Shown: positions 36,551 to 44,745 of the stretch, piece after piece
Position numbering within the stretch: position 1 is the first letter of the stretch
Layout: each line of letters opens with the position of its first letter
NCBI GenBank assembly: GCA_036495715.1
Contig: DASXML010000080.1
Coordinates: 6,284 to 70,283, forward strand
Length of the DNA: 64,000 nt
Direction: 5' to 3'
Source: Scandinavium sp036495715
Lineage (GTDB): Bacteria > Pseudomonadota > Gammaproteobacteria > Enterobacterales > Enterobacteriaceae
Program-made: the position numbers and the translations under genes
Notes under the pieces: generated by a model
Told to the model about the DNA's origin: nothing
Databases searched by the model: none
What the model saw: the letters and a program-made list of their open reading frames with translations, nothing else

Positions 36551-36705
36551 ATCTGCCTAAACCCTCCGTCAGCCTGATGCAACATAATGTAAAGTTGTGT
36601 CTTTCTCGTGACTTAGCGCCCCTGGATAGTTGAAAATCTTCGTAAGACCCATACGATATGGGTAATCGCATAGTGCGTTTTGTTACAACGAGGTTAGAGA
36701 AAATT

Positions 36706-37587
36706 ATGATGCGAATCGCGCTTTTCCTGATGACCAACTTGGCGGTAATGGTTGTGTTTGGGCTGGTGCTAAGCCTGACAGGAATTCAGTCAAGCAGCAT
36801 GACAGGCCTGCTAATTATGGCGCTGCTTTTCGGTTTTGGTGGCTCGATAGTGTCGCTGATGATGTCGAAATGGATGGCGCTGAAATCCGTAGGCGGTGAG
36901 GTTATTGAACAACCACGCAACGAAACCGAGCGCTGGTTGATGAATATTGTGGCCCAGCAGTCCCGTCAGGCGGGTATTGCGATGCCACAGGTTGCGGTGT
37001 ATCACGCACCGGATATCAACGCTTTTGCCACAGGTGCACGCCGTGACGCATCACTGGTTGCCGTGAGCACGGGTCTGTTGCAGAACATGAGTCGTGACGA
37101 AGCTGAAGCGGTTATCGCCCACGAAATTAGCCACATTGCTAACGGCGATATGGTTACCATGACCCTGATTCAGGGCGTAGTGAACACCTTTGTTATCTTT
37201 ATCTCTCGTGTTATTGCGCAGATTGCGGCCGGTTTCCTCGGCGGCAACCGTGATGAAGGTGAAAGTAGCAACGGCAACCCGTTTATCTACTTTGCTGTCG
37301 CTACCGTGCTGGAACTGGTGTTTGGTATTCTCGCCAGCATCATCACCATGTGGTTCTCTCGTCATCGTGAGTTTCACGCCGATGCCGGTTCCGCCAAACT
37401 GGTGGGACGCGAGAAAATGATTGCGGCGCTACAGCGTCTGAAAACCAGCTACGAGCCGCAGGAAGCCAGCAGCATGATGGCGTTCTGTATCAACGGTAAA
37501 GCGAAATCGATGAGCGAGCTGTTCATGACGCACCCGCCGTTGGACAAACGTATCGAAGCGTTGCGCAGCGGCGAGTATCTGAAATAA
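36706..37587 (+). CDS. htpX: Membrane metalloprotease HtpX
   Basis: A 293-residue M48 protease starting MMRIALFLMTNLAVMVVFG. It has two N-terminal membrane segments, the zinc site VIAHEISHIANGDM (about residues 137-150), two further hydrophobic segments and the third ligand Glu in REFHADAGSAKL (about 222). HtpX degrades damaged membrane proteins with FtsH and belongs to the Cpx/heat-shock response. The start at 36706 matches the family; the ATG at 36658 adds an unrelated 16 residues. Confidence 0.96.
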   Translation: MMRIALFLMTNLAVMVVFGLVLSLTGIQSSSMTGLLIMALLFGFGGSIVSLMMSKWMALKSVGGEVIEQPRNETERWLMNIVAQQSRQAGIAMPQVAVYHAPDINAFATGARRDASLVAVSTGLLQNMSRDEAEAVIAHEISHIANGDMVTMTLIQGVVNTFVIFISRVIAQIAAGFLGGNRDEGESSNGNPFIYFAVATVLELVFGILASIITMWFSRHREFHADAGSAKLVGREKMIAALQRLKTSYEPQEASSMMAFCINGKAKSMSELFMTHPPLDKRIEALRSGEYLK

Positions 37588-37613
37588 AGTATTCACAGCA
37601 CCATCCCTAATGC

Positions 37614-37641
37614 AAAGCGCCTCGTTTGAGGCGCTTTTTTT
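37614..37641 (+). terminator. Terminator of htpX (shared with yebQ)
   Basis: AAAGCGCCTC and GAGGCGCTTT form a stem with a GTTT loop and a long T-run, between convergent htpX and yebQ. Confidence 0.92.
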
Positions 37642-37652
37642 TACGTCAAGAT

Positions 37653-39026
37653 TCAGGATATAGCGCGGGGCTGAGTGACGCGAAGACCACTGATAATTGC
37701 CGCAATAACGGCAAGAGTTCCTGCCAATAACAGCGACGTGTGGGTTCCATGCGTGCCGAAAAGATTGAACAATAATGCAACCAGCGCCGCACCGGTACTT
37801 TGCCCAAGCAAACGAGCCGTACCCAGCATGCCGCTTGCGCCGCCGCTGCGATTACGCGGCGCCGAAGACACGATAGTGTGATTGTTTGGCGACTGAAACA
37901 GACCAAAACCGGCACCACATAGCATCATACGCCAGATAATATCGAGGTCATGCGGTGAAGCGGGCAGCAACGCCAATGCAAAGAGCCCGCATGCCATTAC
38001 GGCGAGCCCGATAGCGCCTAGCAATCCTGCATGGACCTTTTCGATAAGATACCCGGCCAAAGGGGCCATCACCATGGTCGCCAGCGGCCATGGCGTCAGC
38101 AGTAATCCGGTTTCGACTTCGCTGCGCCCCATCATCGATTGCAGGAAGAAGGGCAGGGAAACCATGGCCAGCATCTGCGCACAGAACGAGCAAATGGAAG
38201 TACATATCGATAGCGAGAAAAGTGGGATACGCAGTAGATCAACAGGCAGCAACGGTACCGGGAGTGTTAACTGGCGACGAACGAAGAAGAAGCCAATAAT
38301 GAGCATCGCCACGATTTCGCACACGACCAGATTCAACGACTGCCCTTGAGCAAAGCTGCTGAGCGCCGTTATCAGTAAACCAAATGTCAGGGCATTCATG
38401 ATGGCACTGGGTAAATCGAAACGTGAGGCCTGGCTGCGCGCACCATTAGGCGGCAGGTAACGCATCGCCAGAACAAAGGCGACGATCCCCAGTGGAATGT
38501 TAATCAGAAACAGCCATTGCCATGACGCAACGGACAAAATGGCGGCAGCGATTGTTGGCCCGGCAGCCGACGAAACGGCAACAATAAATGAATTGATCCC
38601 CATTCCGCGTCCGAGAAATCGCTGTGGATAAATCAGGCGTATCAATGCGGTGTTGACGCTCATCAACGCAGCACCTCCCAGCCCTTGCGCCACGCGAGCC
38701 AGCGTCAACATCTCCAGTGAGTGCGAAAGAGCGCAAATCAGAGATGTGCAGGTAAACACCACCAAACCGCATTTATAGACCCGGCGATAGCCAAACATAT
38801 CGCCGAGAAATGCCAGAGTTAGGAGCGAAATAACAATCGCAATTTGGTAGGCGTTAACGATCCAGATAGACGCGGCGGGGGAGGCATTCAAATCAGTAGC
38901 AATGGTGGGCAGAGCGACGTTGGCAATAGCGCCGTCAAGAACGGCCATCGAAATACCAAGCACAATCGTCAGAATGGCACCATAGCGTTGTGGCAATGGC
39001 AAACCATCAGGGGCTGTTTTTTCCAT
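37653..39026 (-). CDS. yebQ: MFS transporter YebQ (DHA2-type)
   Basis: A 457-residue drug:H+ antiporter-2 family protein with about 14 hydrophobic segments. Visible MFS motifs include GDMFGYRRVYKCG (motif A, about residues 72-84), RVAQGLGGAALMSVNTALI (about 110-128) and AAGPTIAAAIL (motif C, about 155-165). Substrate is not established. It is divergent from kdgR as in E. coli, and KdgR control is plausible but not shown. Confidence 0.9.
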   Translation of the reverse strand: MEKTAPDGLPLPQRYGAILTIVLGISMAVLDGAIANVALPTIATDLNASPAASIWIVNAYQIAIVISLLTLAFLGDMFGYRRVYKCGLVVFTCTSLICALSHSLEMLTLARVAQGLGGAALMSVNTALIRLIYPQRFLGRGMGINSFIVAVSSAAGPTIAAAILSVASWQWLFLINIPLGIVAFVLAMRYLPPNGARSQASRFDLPSAIMNALTFGLLITALSSFAQGQSLNLVVCEIVAMLIIGFFFVRRQLTLPVPLLPVDLLRIPLFSLSICTSICSFCAQMLAMVSLPFFLQSMMGRSEVETGLLLTPWPLATMVMAPLAGYLIEKVHAGLLGAIGLAVMACGLFALALLPASPHDLDIIWRMMLCGAGFGLFQSPNNHTIVSSAPRNRSGGASGMLGTARLLGQSTGAALVALLFNLFGTHGTHTSLLLAGTLAVIAAIISGLRVTQPRAIS

Positions 39027-39203
39027 GTGAAAAATATGTCTTTAATGAAATCATTATGCAGGTAATGATTTTAGCATTGATTATTCAGCAGTATGTCGCA
39101 GATTTGTAACGAAGTTGCAGAAGAGTGATTGCGGCGAACGGCGCGCGAATTTATAATAAAAAACAGTTCTGAATTTTATAAAACAGTCGCGATGAGGTGA
39201 TAA

Positions 39204-39995
39204 ATGGCAGTTACAGATTTGGATAAACAGCCAGATTCTGTCTCTTCGGTGTTGAAGGTTTTTGGCATTCTGCAGGCGCTGGGCGAAGAGCGTGAAATCG
39301 GAATAACTGAGTTATCACAGCGTGTGATGATGTCGAAAAGTACAGTTTATCGCTTTTTGCAGACCATGAAGTCGTTGGGCTACGTGGCGCAGGAAGGTGA
39401 GTCTGAAAAATACTCCCTGACGCTGAAACTCTTCGAACTGGGTGCCCGTTCTCTGCAAAACGTTGATCTTATCCGTAGCGCAGATATTCAGATGCGCGAA
39501 CTCTCCCGTTTGACGAAAGAAACCATTCATCTTGGCGCACTGGACGAAGACAGCATTGTCTACATCCATAAAATTGACTCGATGTATAATCTGCGAATGT
39601 ATTCGCGTATCGGTCGTCGCAATCCGCTCTATAGTACAGCTATCGGCAAAGTGCTGCTCGCATGGCGCGATCGTGAGGAAGTGAAGCAGATCCTCGAACA
39701 CGTTGAATATAAGCGCAGTACTGAGCGGACTATCGCTGACACCGACGAGTTGTTGCCCCTGCTGGATCTGGTGCGCAAGCAAGGTTACGGTGAAGATAAC
39801 GAAGAGCAGGAAGAAGGGTTACGCTGCATAGGCGTACCGGTGTTCGACCGCTTTGGCGTCGTCATTGCGGGGTTAAGTATTTCCTTCCCCACGCTACGTT
39901 TCTCTGAGGAACGTCTGCACGAGTACGTGAGCATGCTGCATACGGCGGCGAGAAAAATTTCTGAGCAGATGGGTTACAACGACTATCCATTCTGA
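39204..39995 (+). CDS. kdgR: KdgR, IclR-family repressor of ketodeoxygluconate catabolism
   Basis: A 263-residue regulator. The winged helix-turn-helix (VLKVFGILQALGEEREIGITELSQRVMMSKSTVYRFLQTM, about residues 18-57) is followed by an IclR effector domain with YSTAIGKVLLAW and EEGLRCIGVPVFDRFGVVIAGLSISFPT. KdgR senses 2-keto-3-deoxygluconate. The window also holds eda, whose product handles the phosphorylated form. GAGGTG precedes the ATG. Confidence 0.95.
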   Translation: MAVTDLDKQPDSVSSVLKVFGILQALGEEREIGITELSQRVMMSKSTVYRFLQTMKSLGYVAQEGESEKYSLTLKLFELGARSLQNVDLIRSADIQMRELSRLTKETIHLGALDEDSIVYIHKIDSMYNLRMYSRIGRRNPLYSTAIGKVLLAWRDREEVKQILEHVEYKRSTERTIADTDELLPLLDLVRKQGYGEDNEEQEEGLRCIGVPVFDRFGVVIAGLSISFPTLRFSEERLHEYVSMLHTAARKISEQMGYNDYPF

Positions 39996-40020
39996 CGCTA
40001 TTTTCTGGAAAGCAGCCATA

Positions 40021-40048
40021 AAAAACGCCGCGATAAGCGGCGTTTCTT
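40021..40048. terminator. Terminator between convergent kdgR and yobH
   Basis: AAACGCCGC and GCGGCGTTT form the stem, with A/T-runs on both sides that allow bidirectional use. Confidence 0.88.
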
Positions 40049-40063
40049 GTTTCTGTATGCTCA

Positions 40064-40303
40064 CTATCCGTTATCGACAACGGTTTTGCTCTTGCGCAGC
40101 AGTGGGCAATCGCTCAAACCAATGATCCCGCTGTCAGTATGGACATACTGTGCTGTGCTTGTGCCTTGCGCGGTCAGGTATTTACATTGCAAACCCAAAC
40201 CGCCTACATTTTCAGTGCTACCAATGAGCACGCCGTAGCCGGTTAACAGAAGACCTACCCAAATAAGTGCCAGTACAATAATTGTACGAATCGTAAAGCG
40301 CAT
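40064..40303 (-). CDS. yobH: Small membrane protein YobH
   Basis: A 79-residue protein, MRFTIRTIIVLALIWVGLLLTGYGVLIGS..., with one N-terminal hydrophobic helix (about residues 7-28) and two later cysteines (LQCKYLTA, SDCPLLRKS). Pattern and length match E. coli YobH. Function is unknown. It lies divergent from mgrB. Confidence 0.9.
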   Translation of the reverse strand: MRFTIRTIIVLALIWVGLLLTGYGVLIGSTENVGGLGLQCKYLTAQGTSTAQYVHTDSGIIGLSDCPLLRKSKTVVDNG

Positions 40304-40397
40304 CGTTTGCCTCGTTATTGTGACTTCCTGGCGACTAGGTTAATTTGTTCACGCTCTGAAACAAGTCGATGATTCCTAAAATGCCCAGACATCGTTA

Positions 40398-40414
40398 CAG
40401 TTAGCCGCGGTTTA
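40398..40414 (+). promoter_or_regulatory. Candidate PhoP box upstream of mgrB
   Basis: CAGTTA-GCCGC-GGTTTA has the direct-repeat layout of PhoP boxes (two GTTTA-like halves, 5-bp spacer), with a strong second half. A -10-like TAATCT lies at 40427-40432. mgrB is a known PhoP target in enterobacteria. Confidence 0.6.
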
Positions 40415-40462
40415 AGGTTAGCGTGCTAATCTGTCAATAAATAAGGTTGCCCGGAGAGCGGA

Positions 40463-40609
40463 GTGAAAAAGTTACGGTGGATCATCCTGATTGTTATCCT
40501 TCTGATTGCCTGTCTTTTACTGTGGACTCAGATGATTAACGTGTTGTGCGATCAGGATGTGCAGTTTTTCAGCGGTATTTGCACCATCAATAAATTCATT
40601 CCCTGGTAA
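40463..40609 (+). CDS. mgrB: PhoQ feedback inhibitor MgrB
   Basis: A 48-residue inner-membrane peptide with a GTG start preceded by GGAGAGCGGA. It begins MKKLRWIILIVILLIACLLL and ends FFSGICTINKFIPW. One transmembrane helix (about residues 6-24) and the periplasmic Cys29 and Cys40 needed for PhoQ inhibition are intact, as is the DQDVQFFSGIC core. It is one residue longer, within the helix, than the 47-residue E. coli form. Loss of MgrB confers colistin resistance in Klebsiella; this copy is intact. It was too short for routine ORF detection. Confidence 0.95.
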   Translation: MKKLRWIILIVILLIACLLLWTQMINVLCDQDVQFFSGICTINKFIPW

Positions 40610-40681
40610 GCTTTTTTAGCATAGGACATTTCCTTCCTCAGGCCGAATGGTAGAATGATGGCTCCAATTTGAGGTGGTGAA

Positions 40682-40975
40682 ATGGTTGAGTTAATGAATT
40701 CCGGAATGTTAAATGTAGCCTCACTGGCGATTTCTCTGCTGGTTCTGGTCATCGGGCTGGCTTTGTGGTTTTTCGTAAACCGCGCAAGTTCCCGAGCGAA
40801 CGAACAGATAGAACTTCTGGAAGCGCTGCTGGATCAGCAAAAACGTCAGAACGCACTTTTGCGTCGTCTTTGTGAAGCAAATGAACCGGAAAAGGAAGCG
40901 CCGGCGAAACCTGTAGAACAAACTCAGGCGCAGGAAGGTGATGACGAGTTTATCCGTCTGGTGGCGGAACGCTGA
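40682..40975 (+). CDS. yebO: Small membrane protein YebO
   Basis: A 97-residue protein with one hydrophobic helix (VASLAISLLVLVIGLALWFFVN, about residues 12-33), a basic patch and a cytoplasmic helix (NEQIELLEALLDQQKRQNALLRRLCEANEPEKE) that has the heptad look of a short coiled coil. It matches E. coli YebO. GAGGTG precedes the ATG. Function is unknown; it sits next to mgrB. Confidence 0.9.
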   Translation: MVELMNSGMLNVASLAISLLVLVIGLALWFFVNRASSRANEQIELLEALLDQQKRQNALLRRLCEANEPEKEAPAKPVEQTQAQEGDDEFIRLVAER

Positions 40976-41584
40976 TTGTCGTGTCCCGGTGGCCGTTTAC
41001 GCAGACCGCCGGGATCCTCATCTCTGTTTAGCAACGCTATAACGAATTGCGCAGGGTTATTCCCATTCATTCTTATTCCCTTCTTGAAATTTCCCTTTAA
41101 TTAATATCAAAATGTTTTAAATCTTTTATGATCGCATCTGACAACCGATTCCAAAAGCTAGCGAAACGTTTTTATTGCTTCCTGATGAAGCCCTGTCATC
41201 AAAATTTCATTATTATGCTGCACTATCAATAATATTTAATACTTATAATTCGATTGTATTTTATAAGTCATACTTTGTTCATTTGAAGCATATTTATGCA
41301 ATAAACAGTCGAACTTCAGTAAAATCTGGCGTTTCAGGGTAGGGCGTTGGCAGAACCCAAGCGGCTGAGCTATGGAAGAAAGACGTACAAAGCGCACGCT
41401 GGCAGGCCTTCTTCTTGAATCTCGTCCTACTGCGACGGCGATGCGTAAGTGCATAATTGCGCAGAGGCTCACCACTTAGTTCGATGATTTGTGCGACCGA
41501 TCGAGACATGTTTAAAAATGGCTTGCCATTATTTACGTTGTATGTGATAACACGTTTTGGGTTAAACGAGGTACAGTTCTGTCT
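40976..41584. other. Long leader/intergenic region before yobF-cspC
   Basis: These 609 bp include a GC hairpin just after yebO (TCCCGG..CCGGGA), an A/T-rich stretch at 41090-41330 that probably holds the yobF-cspC promoter, and a less A/T-rich stretch at 41340-41584 that likely forms the transcribed leader. The minus frame at 41294-41623 has no family resemblance. A 35-codon frame at 41508-41615 overlaps the start of yobF. Confidence 0.6.
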
Positions 41585-41701
41585 ATGTGTGGCATTTTCA
41601 GTAAAGAAGTCCTGAGTAAACACGTTGTCGTTGAATACCGCTTCTCTGCCGAACCTTATATTAGTGCCTCATGCAGTAATGTCTCAGTTTTAGCTATGTA
41701 A
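41585..41701 (+). CDS. yobF: Small stress-associated protein YobF (C-terminally short)
   Basis: A 38-residue frame, MCGIFSKEVLSKHVVVEYRF..., that matches the N-terminal 38 residues of E. coli YobF. E. coli YobF is 47 residues as I recall it. Here a TAA follows ...NVSVLAM, and the bases after it (GTGCCCACGGGCGAAGAAAA) still resemble the E. coli 3' coding sequence shifted by one base. This looks like a single-base indel causing early termination. It lies 40 bp upstream of cspC on the same transcript. Confidence 0.8.
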   Translation: MCGIFSKEVLSKHVVVEYRFSAEPYISASCSNVSVLAM

Positions 41702-41741
41702 GTGCCCACGGGCGAAGAAAACACTCTAAGGAATTTTGCAA

Positions 41742-41951
41742 ATGGCAAAGATTAAAGGTCAAGTTAAGTGGTTCAACGAGTCTAAAGGTTTTGGCTTCAT
41801 TACTCCTGCAGACGGCAGCAAAGATGTATTCGTACATTTCTCTGCAATTCAGGGTAACGGTTTCAAAACTCTGGCTGAAGGCCAGAACGTTGAGTTCGAA
41901 ATTCAGGACGGTCAGAAAGGCCCAGCAGCGGTTAACGTAACTGCTATCTGA
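41742..41951 (+). CDS. cspC: Cold-shock-like protein CspC
   Basis: A 69-residue cold-shock-domain protein starting [23 protein letters not shown]-binding motifs RNP1 (KGFGFI) and RNP2 (VFVHFS) are intact. It is constitutively expressed at 37 C in E. coli, stabilises rpoS mRNA and antagonises termination. AAGGAAT precedes the ATG; the in-frame TTG two codons earlier is not the start. Confidence 0.97.
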
Positions 41952-41986
41952 TTACGAACCCACTGATCTCATTTGAAATCAGCCAT

Positions 41987-42013
41987 AAAGCCTCGCAATA
42001 AGCGGGGCTTTTT
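41987..42013 (+). terminator. Terminator of cspC
   Basis: AAAGCCTCGC and GCGGGGCTTT pair with one mismatch around an AATAA loop, followed by Ts. Confidence 0.87.
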
Positions 42014-42154
42014 ACGTTTATGACAAAATGTGTCCACAGGCCCTCTCAGTCGCGCTTTGTTGCAAAACCACATCGTTATTAGCATTGTTTATCGCTCCTC
42101 ACGTTCCCTTTTCACGTTAAATCATCAGGTTGTAAATAATAACCGGGAGCCGGA

Positions 42155-43888
42155 GTGCAAAACCATCGCCGTCATTTTACCCCAGTCCGTTTTGGCCTGG
42201 TGTGTTTGGGTATTTTTTGTTGTCTGGGGCTGCTGTTGGCCCGAGTCGGTTGGCTGCAAATAATATCGCCAGATAATCTGGTGAAACAGGAAGATATGCG
42301 TTCTTTGCGCGAAGAACCGATTGAGGTGCCGCGCGGAATGATTGTTGACAGGGAAGGGCGTCCGTTGGCGGTCAGCGTACCTGTTAGCGCAATTTGGGTT
42401 GACCCGCAAACGCTGCTGTCGAAAGGGGGAGTTGGATACGGCGCACGTTGGCAAGCACTTGCTAAAGCGCTACATCTCTCGCTCACGGATTTGACCGCGC
42501 GTATTACTCAGCATCCTCATTCACGCTTTCTCTATCTTGCCCGTCAGGTCGATCCTCAGCAGGCTGCGTGGATCGACAAACTTCACCTCCCAGGCATTAA
42601 CCTGCGCGATGAATCGCGTCGTTTTTATCCTGCGGGGCATGTCGCCGCAAACCTGATTGGTTTTACCAATATCGATGATCAGGGCATTGAAGGTGTTGAA
42701 AAAAGCTTTAATGCTCAACTCCAGGGAAAACCGGGGCTGCGTCTGGTGCGTAAAGACAGGCACGGTAATGTCATTGAAAACCTGACCGAACATGCGGCGG
42801 TGCCTGCACACAATCTAGAGCTCAGCATTGATGAACGACTCCAGACGGTTACGGAAGATGCGCTGGACAACGCGGTACGCTGGAACAAGGCCGAATCGGG
42901 CGCTTCTATACTGATAAAAATTGATACTGGCGAAATTTTGTCGATGGCGAGCTACCCGGATTTCAACCCGAATAACCGTGATAAAGCGACGCTGGATGAT
43001 TTCCGTAACCGCGCCATTAGCGATACTTTTGAGCCGGGTTCGACCGTAAAACCGCTGGTCATTATGACCGCGTTGCAGCAGGGCATTGTTCGGCCCGATA
43101 GCGTGGTTGATACCCATCCTTACACGCTTGATGGTCACCGTATTCGTGACGTCGGTTATTATCCTGAGCTGAGCCTCACCGGTATTCTGCAAAAATCCAG
43201 TGATACTGGCGTATCGCACCTTTCGCTTGCCATGCCAATTCAGCACCTTCTCGATACCTATAAAGGGTTTGGTTTTGGCGAGCCAACGGGACTGGGATTA
43301 ACGGGGGAAAGCCAGGGCTATATGCCGCAGCGTCGTTTCTGGGGGCAACTCGATCGCGCGACCTTTGCGTTCGGATACGGTCTGATGGTCACTCCGCTGC
43401 AGCTGGCTCATGTGTACGCGACCATTGGCGGTTTTGGTATTTCTCGACCCCTCTCGATTACGCGCATTGACCCACCGGTGATGGGCCACCGGGTGATGTC
43501 AGATGAAATTGTTCATCAGGTGGAACATATGATGGAAAGCGTGGCGTTGCCGGGCGGTGGAGGGATTAAAGCCGCAGTGCACGATTATCGCGTGGCAGTG
43601 AAAACCGGTACGGCGAAGAAGATTGGCCCAGACGGCAAGTATATCGACAAATATATCGCTTATACCGCGGGCGTCGCGCCTGCCAGCAATCCGAAGTATG
43701 CGCTAGTCGTGGTTATCAACGACCCGGAAAATGGCAAATACTACGGTGGTGCCGTTTCTGCCCCTGTATTCAGCCAAATCATGGGGGACGTGCTGCGCCT
43801 GGAGAATGTCATGCCAGACGGTATTGCTCCTGGTTCCGACAACTTAATCGTTATGGACCACAACAACGCACTCGCGCCCTCTCTGTAA
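42155..43888 (+). CDS. FtsI-like class B penicillin-binding protein (PBP3-SAL-type paralogue)
   Basis: A 577-residue protein starting at GTG with GGGAGCCGGA upstream. One N-terminal membrane helix (FGLVCLGIFCCLGLLLARVGW, about residues 13-33), a pedestal domain with EVPRGMIVDREGRPLA, and a transpeptidase domain with SxxK at S296-TVK and KTGT at K483. The second motif reads SSD (residues 348-350), where FtsI has SSN. Salmonella carries a second ftsI-like gene beside rlmA whose product (PBP3-SAL) drives division at acidic pH; this gene occupies the same place and is probably its orthologue. The main ftsI is elsewhere (dcw cluster). Confidence 0.88.
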   Translation: MQNHRRHFTPVRFGLVCLGIFCCLGLLLARVGWLQIISPDNLVKQEDMRSLREEPIEVPRGMIVDREGRPLAVSVPVSAIWVDPQTLLSKGGVGYGARWQALAKALHLSLTDLTARITQHPHSRFLYLARQVDPQQAAWIDKLHLPGINLRDESRRFYPAGHVAANLIGFTNIDDQGIEGVEKSFNAQLQGKPGLRLVRKDRHGNVIENLTEHAAVPAHNLELSIDERLQTVTEDALDNAVRWNKAESGASILIKIDTGEILSMASYPDFNPNNRDKATLDDFRNRAISDTFEPGSTVKPLVIMTALQQGIVRPDSVVDTHPYTLDGHRIRDVGYYPELSLTGILQKSSDTGVSHLSLAMPIQHLLDTYKGFGFGEPTGLGLTGESQGYMPQRRFWGQLDRATFAFGYGLMVTPLQLAHVYATIGGFGISRPLSITRIDPPVMGHRVMSDEIVHQVEHMMESVALPGGGGIKAAVHDYRVAVKTGTAKKIGPDGKYIDKYIAYTAGVAPASNPKYALVVVINDPENGKYYGGAVSAPVFSQIMGDVLRLENVMPDGIAPGSDNLIVMDHNNALAPSL

Positions 43889-43899
43889 TTCATTCACCT

Positions 43900-43932
43900 G
43901 AAGGGCGAATAGCGTTACACTTTCGCCCTTTC
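43900..43932 (+). terminator. Terminator after the FtsI-like gene
   Basis: GAAGGGCGAA and TTCGCCCTTTC form a stem with an 11-12-base loop. It lies 11 bp after the stop codon and ends 18 bp before rlmA. Confidence 0.75.
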
Positions 43933-43950
43933 AATGATACCGGAGTCATC

Positions 43951-44745
43951 ATGTCCTGGAGTTGTCCTCTCTGTCATGCGCCGCTTGAGCGCCAAAACAA
44001 CAGTTATATTTGCCCGCAGCGCCATCAGTTTGACCTGGCGAAGGAAGGGTACATTAATCTGTTGCCGGTGCAGCATAAGCGCTCGCGCGATCCGGGAGAC
44101 AGTGCGGAAATGATGCAAGCGCGCCGCGCCTTTTTAGATGCAGGGCACTACCAACCCTTACGTGACGCAATTGGCGAAATTCTTAAACCAGCCGCGCCGG
44201 AAAATATCCTTGATATCGGCTGCGGTGAAGGTTATTACACCCATGCTTTTGCGGAGATTGCCGGGCACACATGGGGACTGGACGTATCGAAAGTTGCCGT
44301 TCGCTACGGTGCAAAACGTTATCCGCAGGTCGATTTTTGCGTAGCGTCCAGCCAGCGTTTGCCATTTAGTGACGCCTGCATGGACGCCGTCGTGCGAATT
44401 TATGCGCCATGTAATCCACAAGAACTGGAAAGAGTCGTTAAGCCGGATGGGCTGGTGGTCACGGCAACACCTGGGCCGCGTCATTTGATGGAGCTGAAAG
44501 GGCTGATTTATGACGAAATTCGGCTGCATGATGAGAACAGCGAAACGCTGGCGGGATTTGATAAAGTCGATCAACAGCAACTGGCTTACCCGATGAAATT
44601 AACGGGTAGCGAAGCGGTTGCATTGCTGCAAATGACACCGTTTGCCTGGCGCGCTAAACCGGAAGTAGGGGAAAAACTGGCGGGACGTGAATATTTTGAC
44701 TGCCAGACCGATTTTTTGATTCAGGTCTGGCAGCGGAAAGCTTAA
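43951..44745 (+). CDS. rlmA: 23S rRNA (guanine-N1-745) methyltransferase
   Basis: A 264-residue enzyme with an N-terminal zinc finger (SWSCPLCHAPLERQNNSYICPQRHQFD, ligands C6, C9, C22 and H26) and a Rossmann SAM-binding motif (ILDIGCGEGYYTHAFAE, about residues 87-103). It methylates G745 of 23S rRNA in hairpin 35. Its stop codon overlaps that of convergent mntP by 4 bp. Confidence 0.95.
   Translation: MSWSCPLCHAPLERQNNSYICPQRHQFDLAKEGYINLLPVQHKRSRDPGDSAEMMQARRAFLDAGHYQPLRDAIGEILKPAAPENILDIGCGEGYYTHAFAEIAGHTWGLDVSKVAVRYGAKRYPQVDFCVASSQRLPFSDACMDAVVRIYAPCNPQELERVVKPDGLVVTATPGPRHLMELKGLIYDEIRLHDENSETLAGFDKVDQQQLAYPMKLTGSEAVALLQMTPFAWRAKPEVGEKLAGREYFDCQTDFLIQVWQRKA

Noticed and set aside
39027..39090. 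KdgR-like half-sites (AATGAAATCATT) upstream of yebQ
   Set aside because: A/T-rich region with several chance half-sites; no full palindrome matching the consensus.
41294..41623. 109-codon minus-strand frame opposite yobF
   Set aside because: It is antisense to yobF and its leader, shows no family resemblance or ribosome-binding site, and is explained by the conserved opposite strand.
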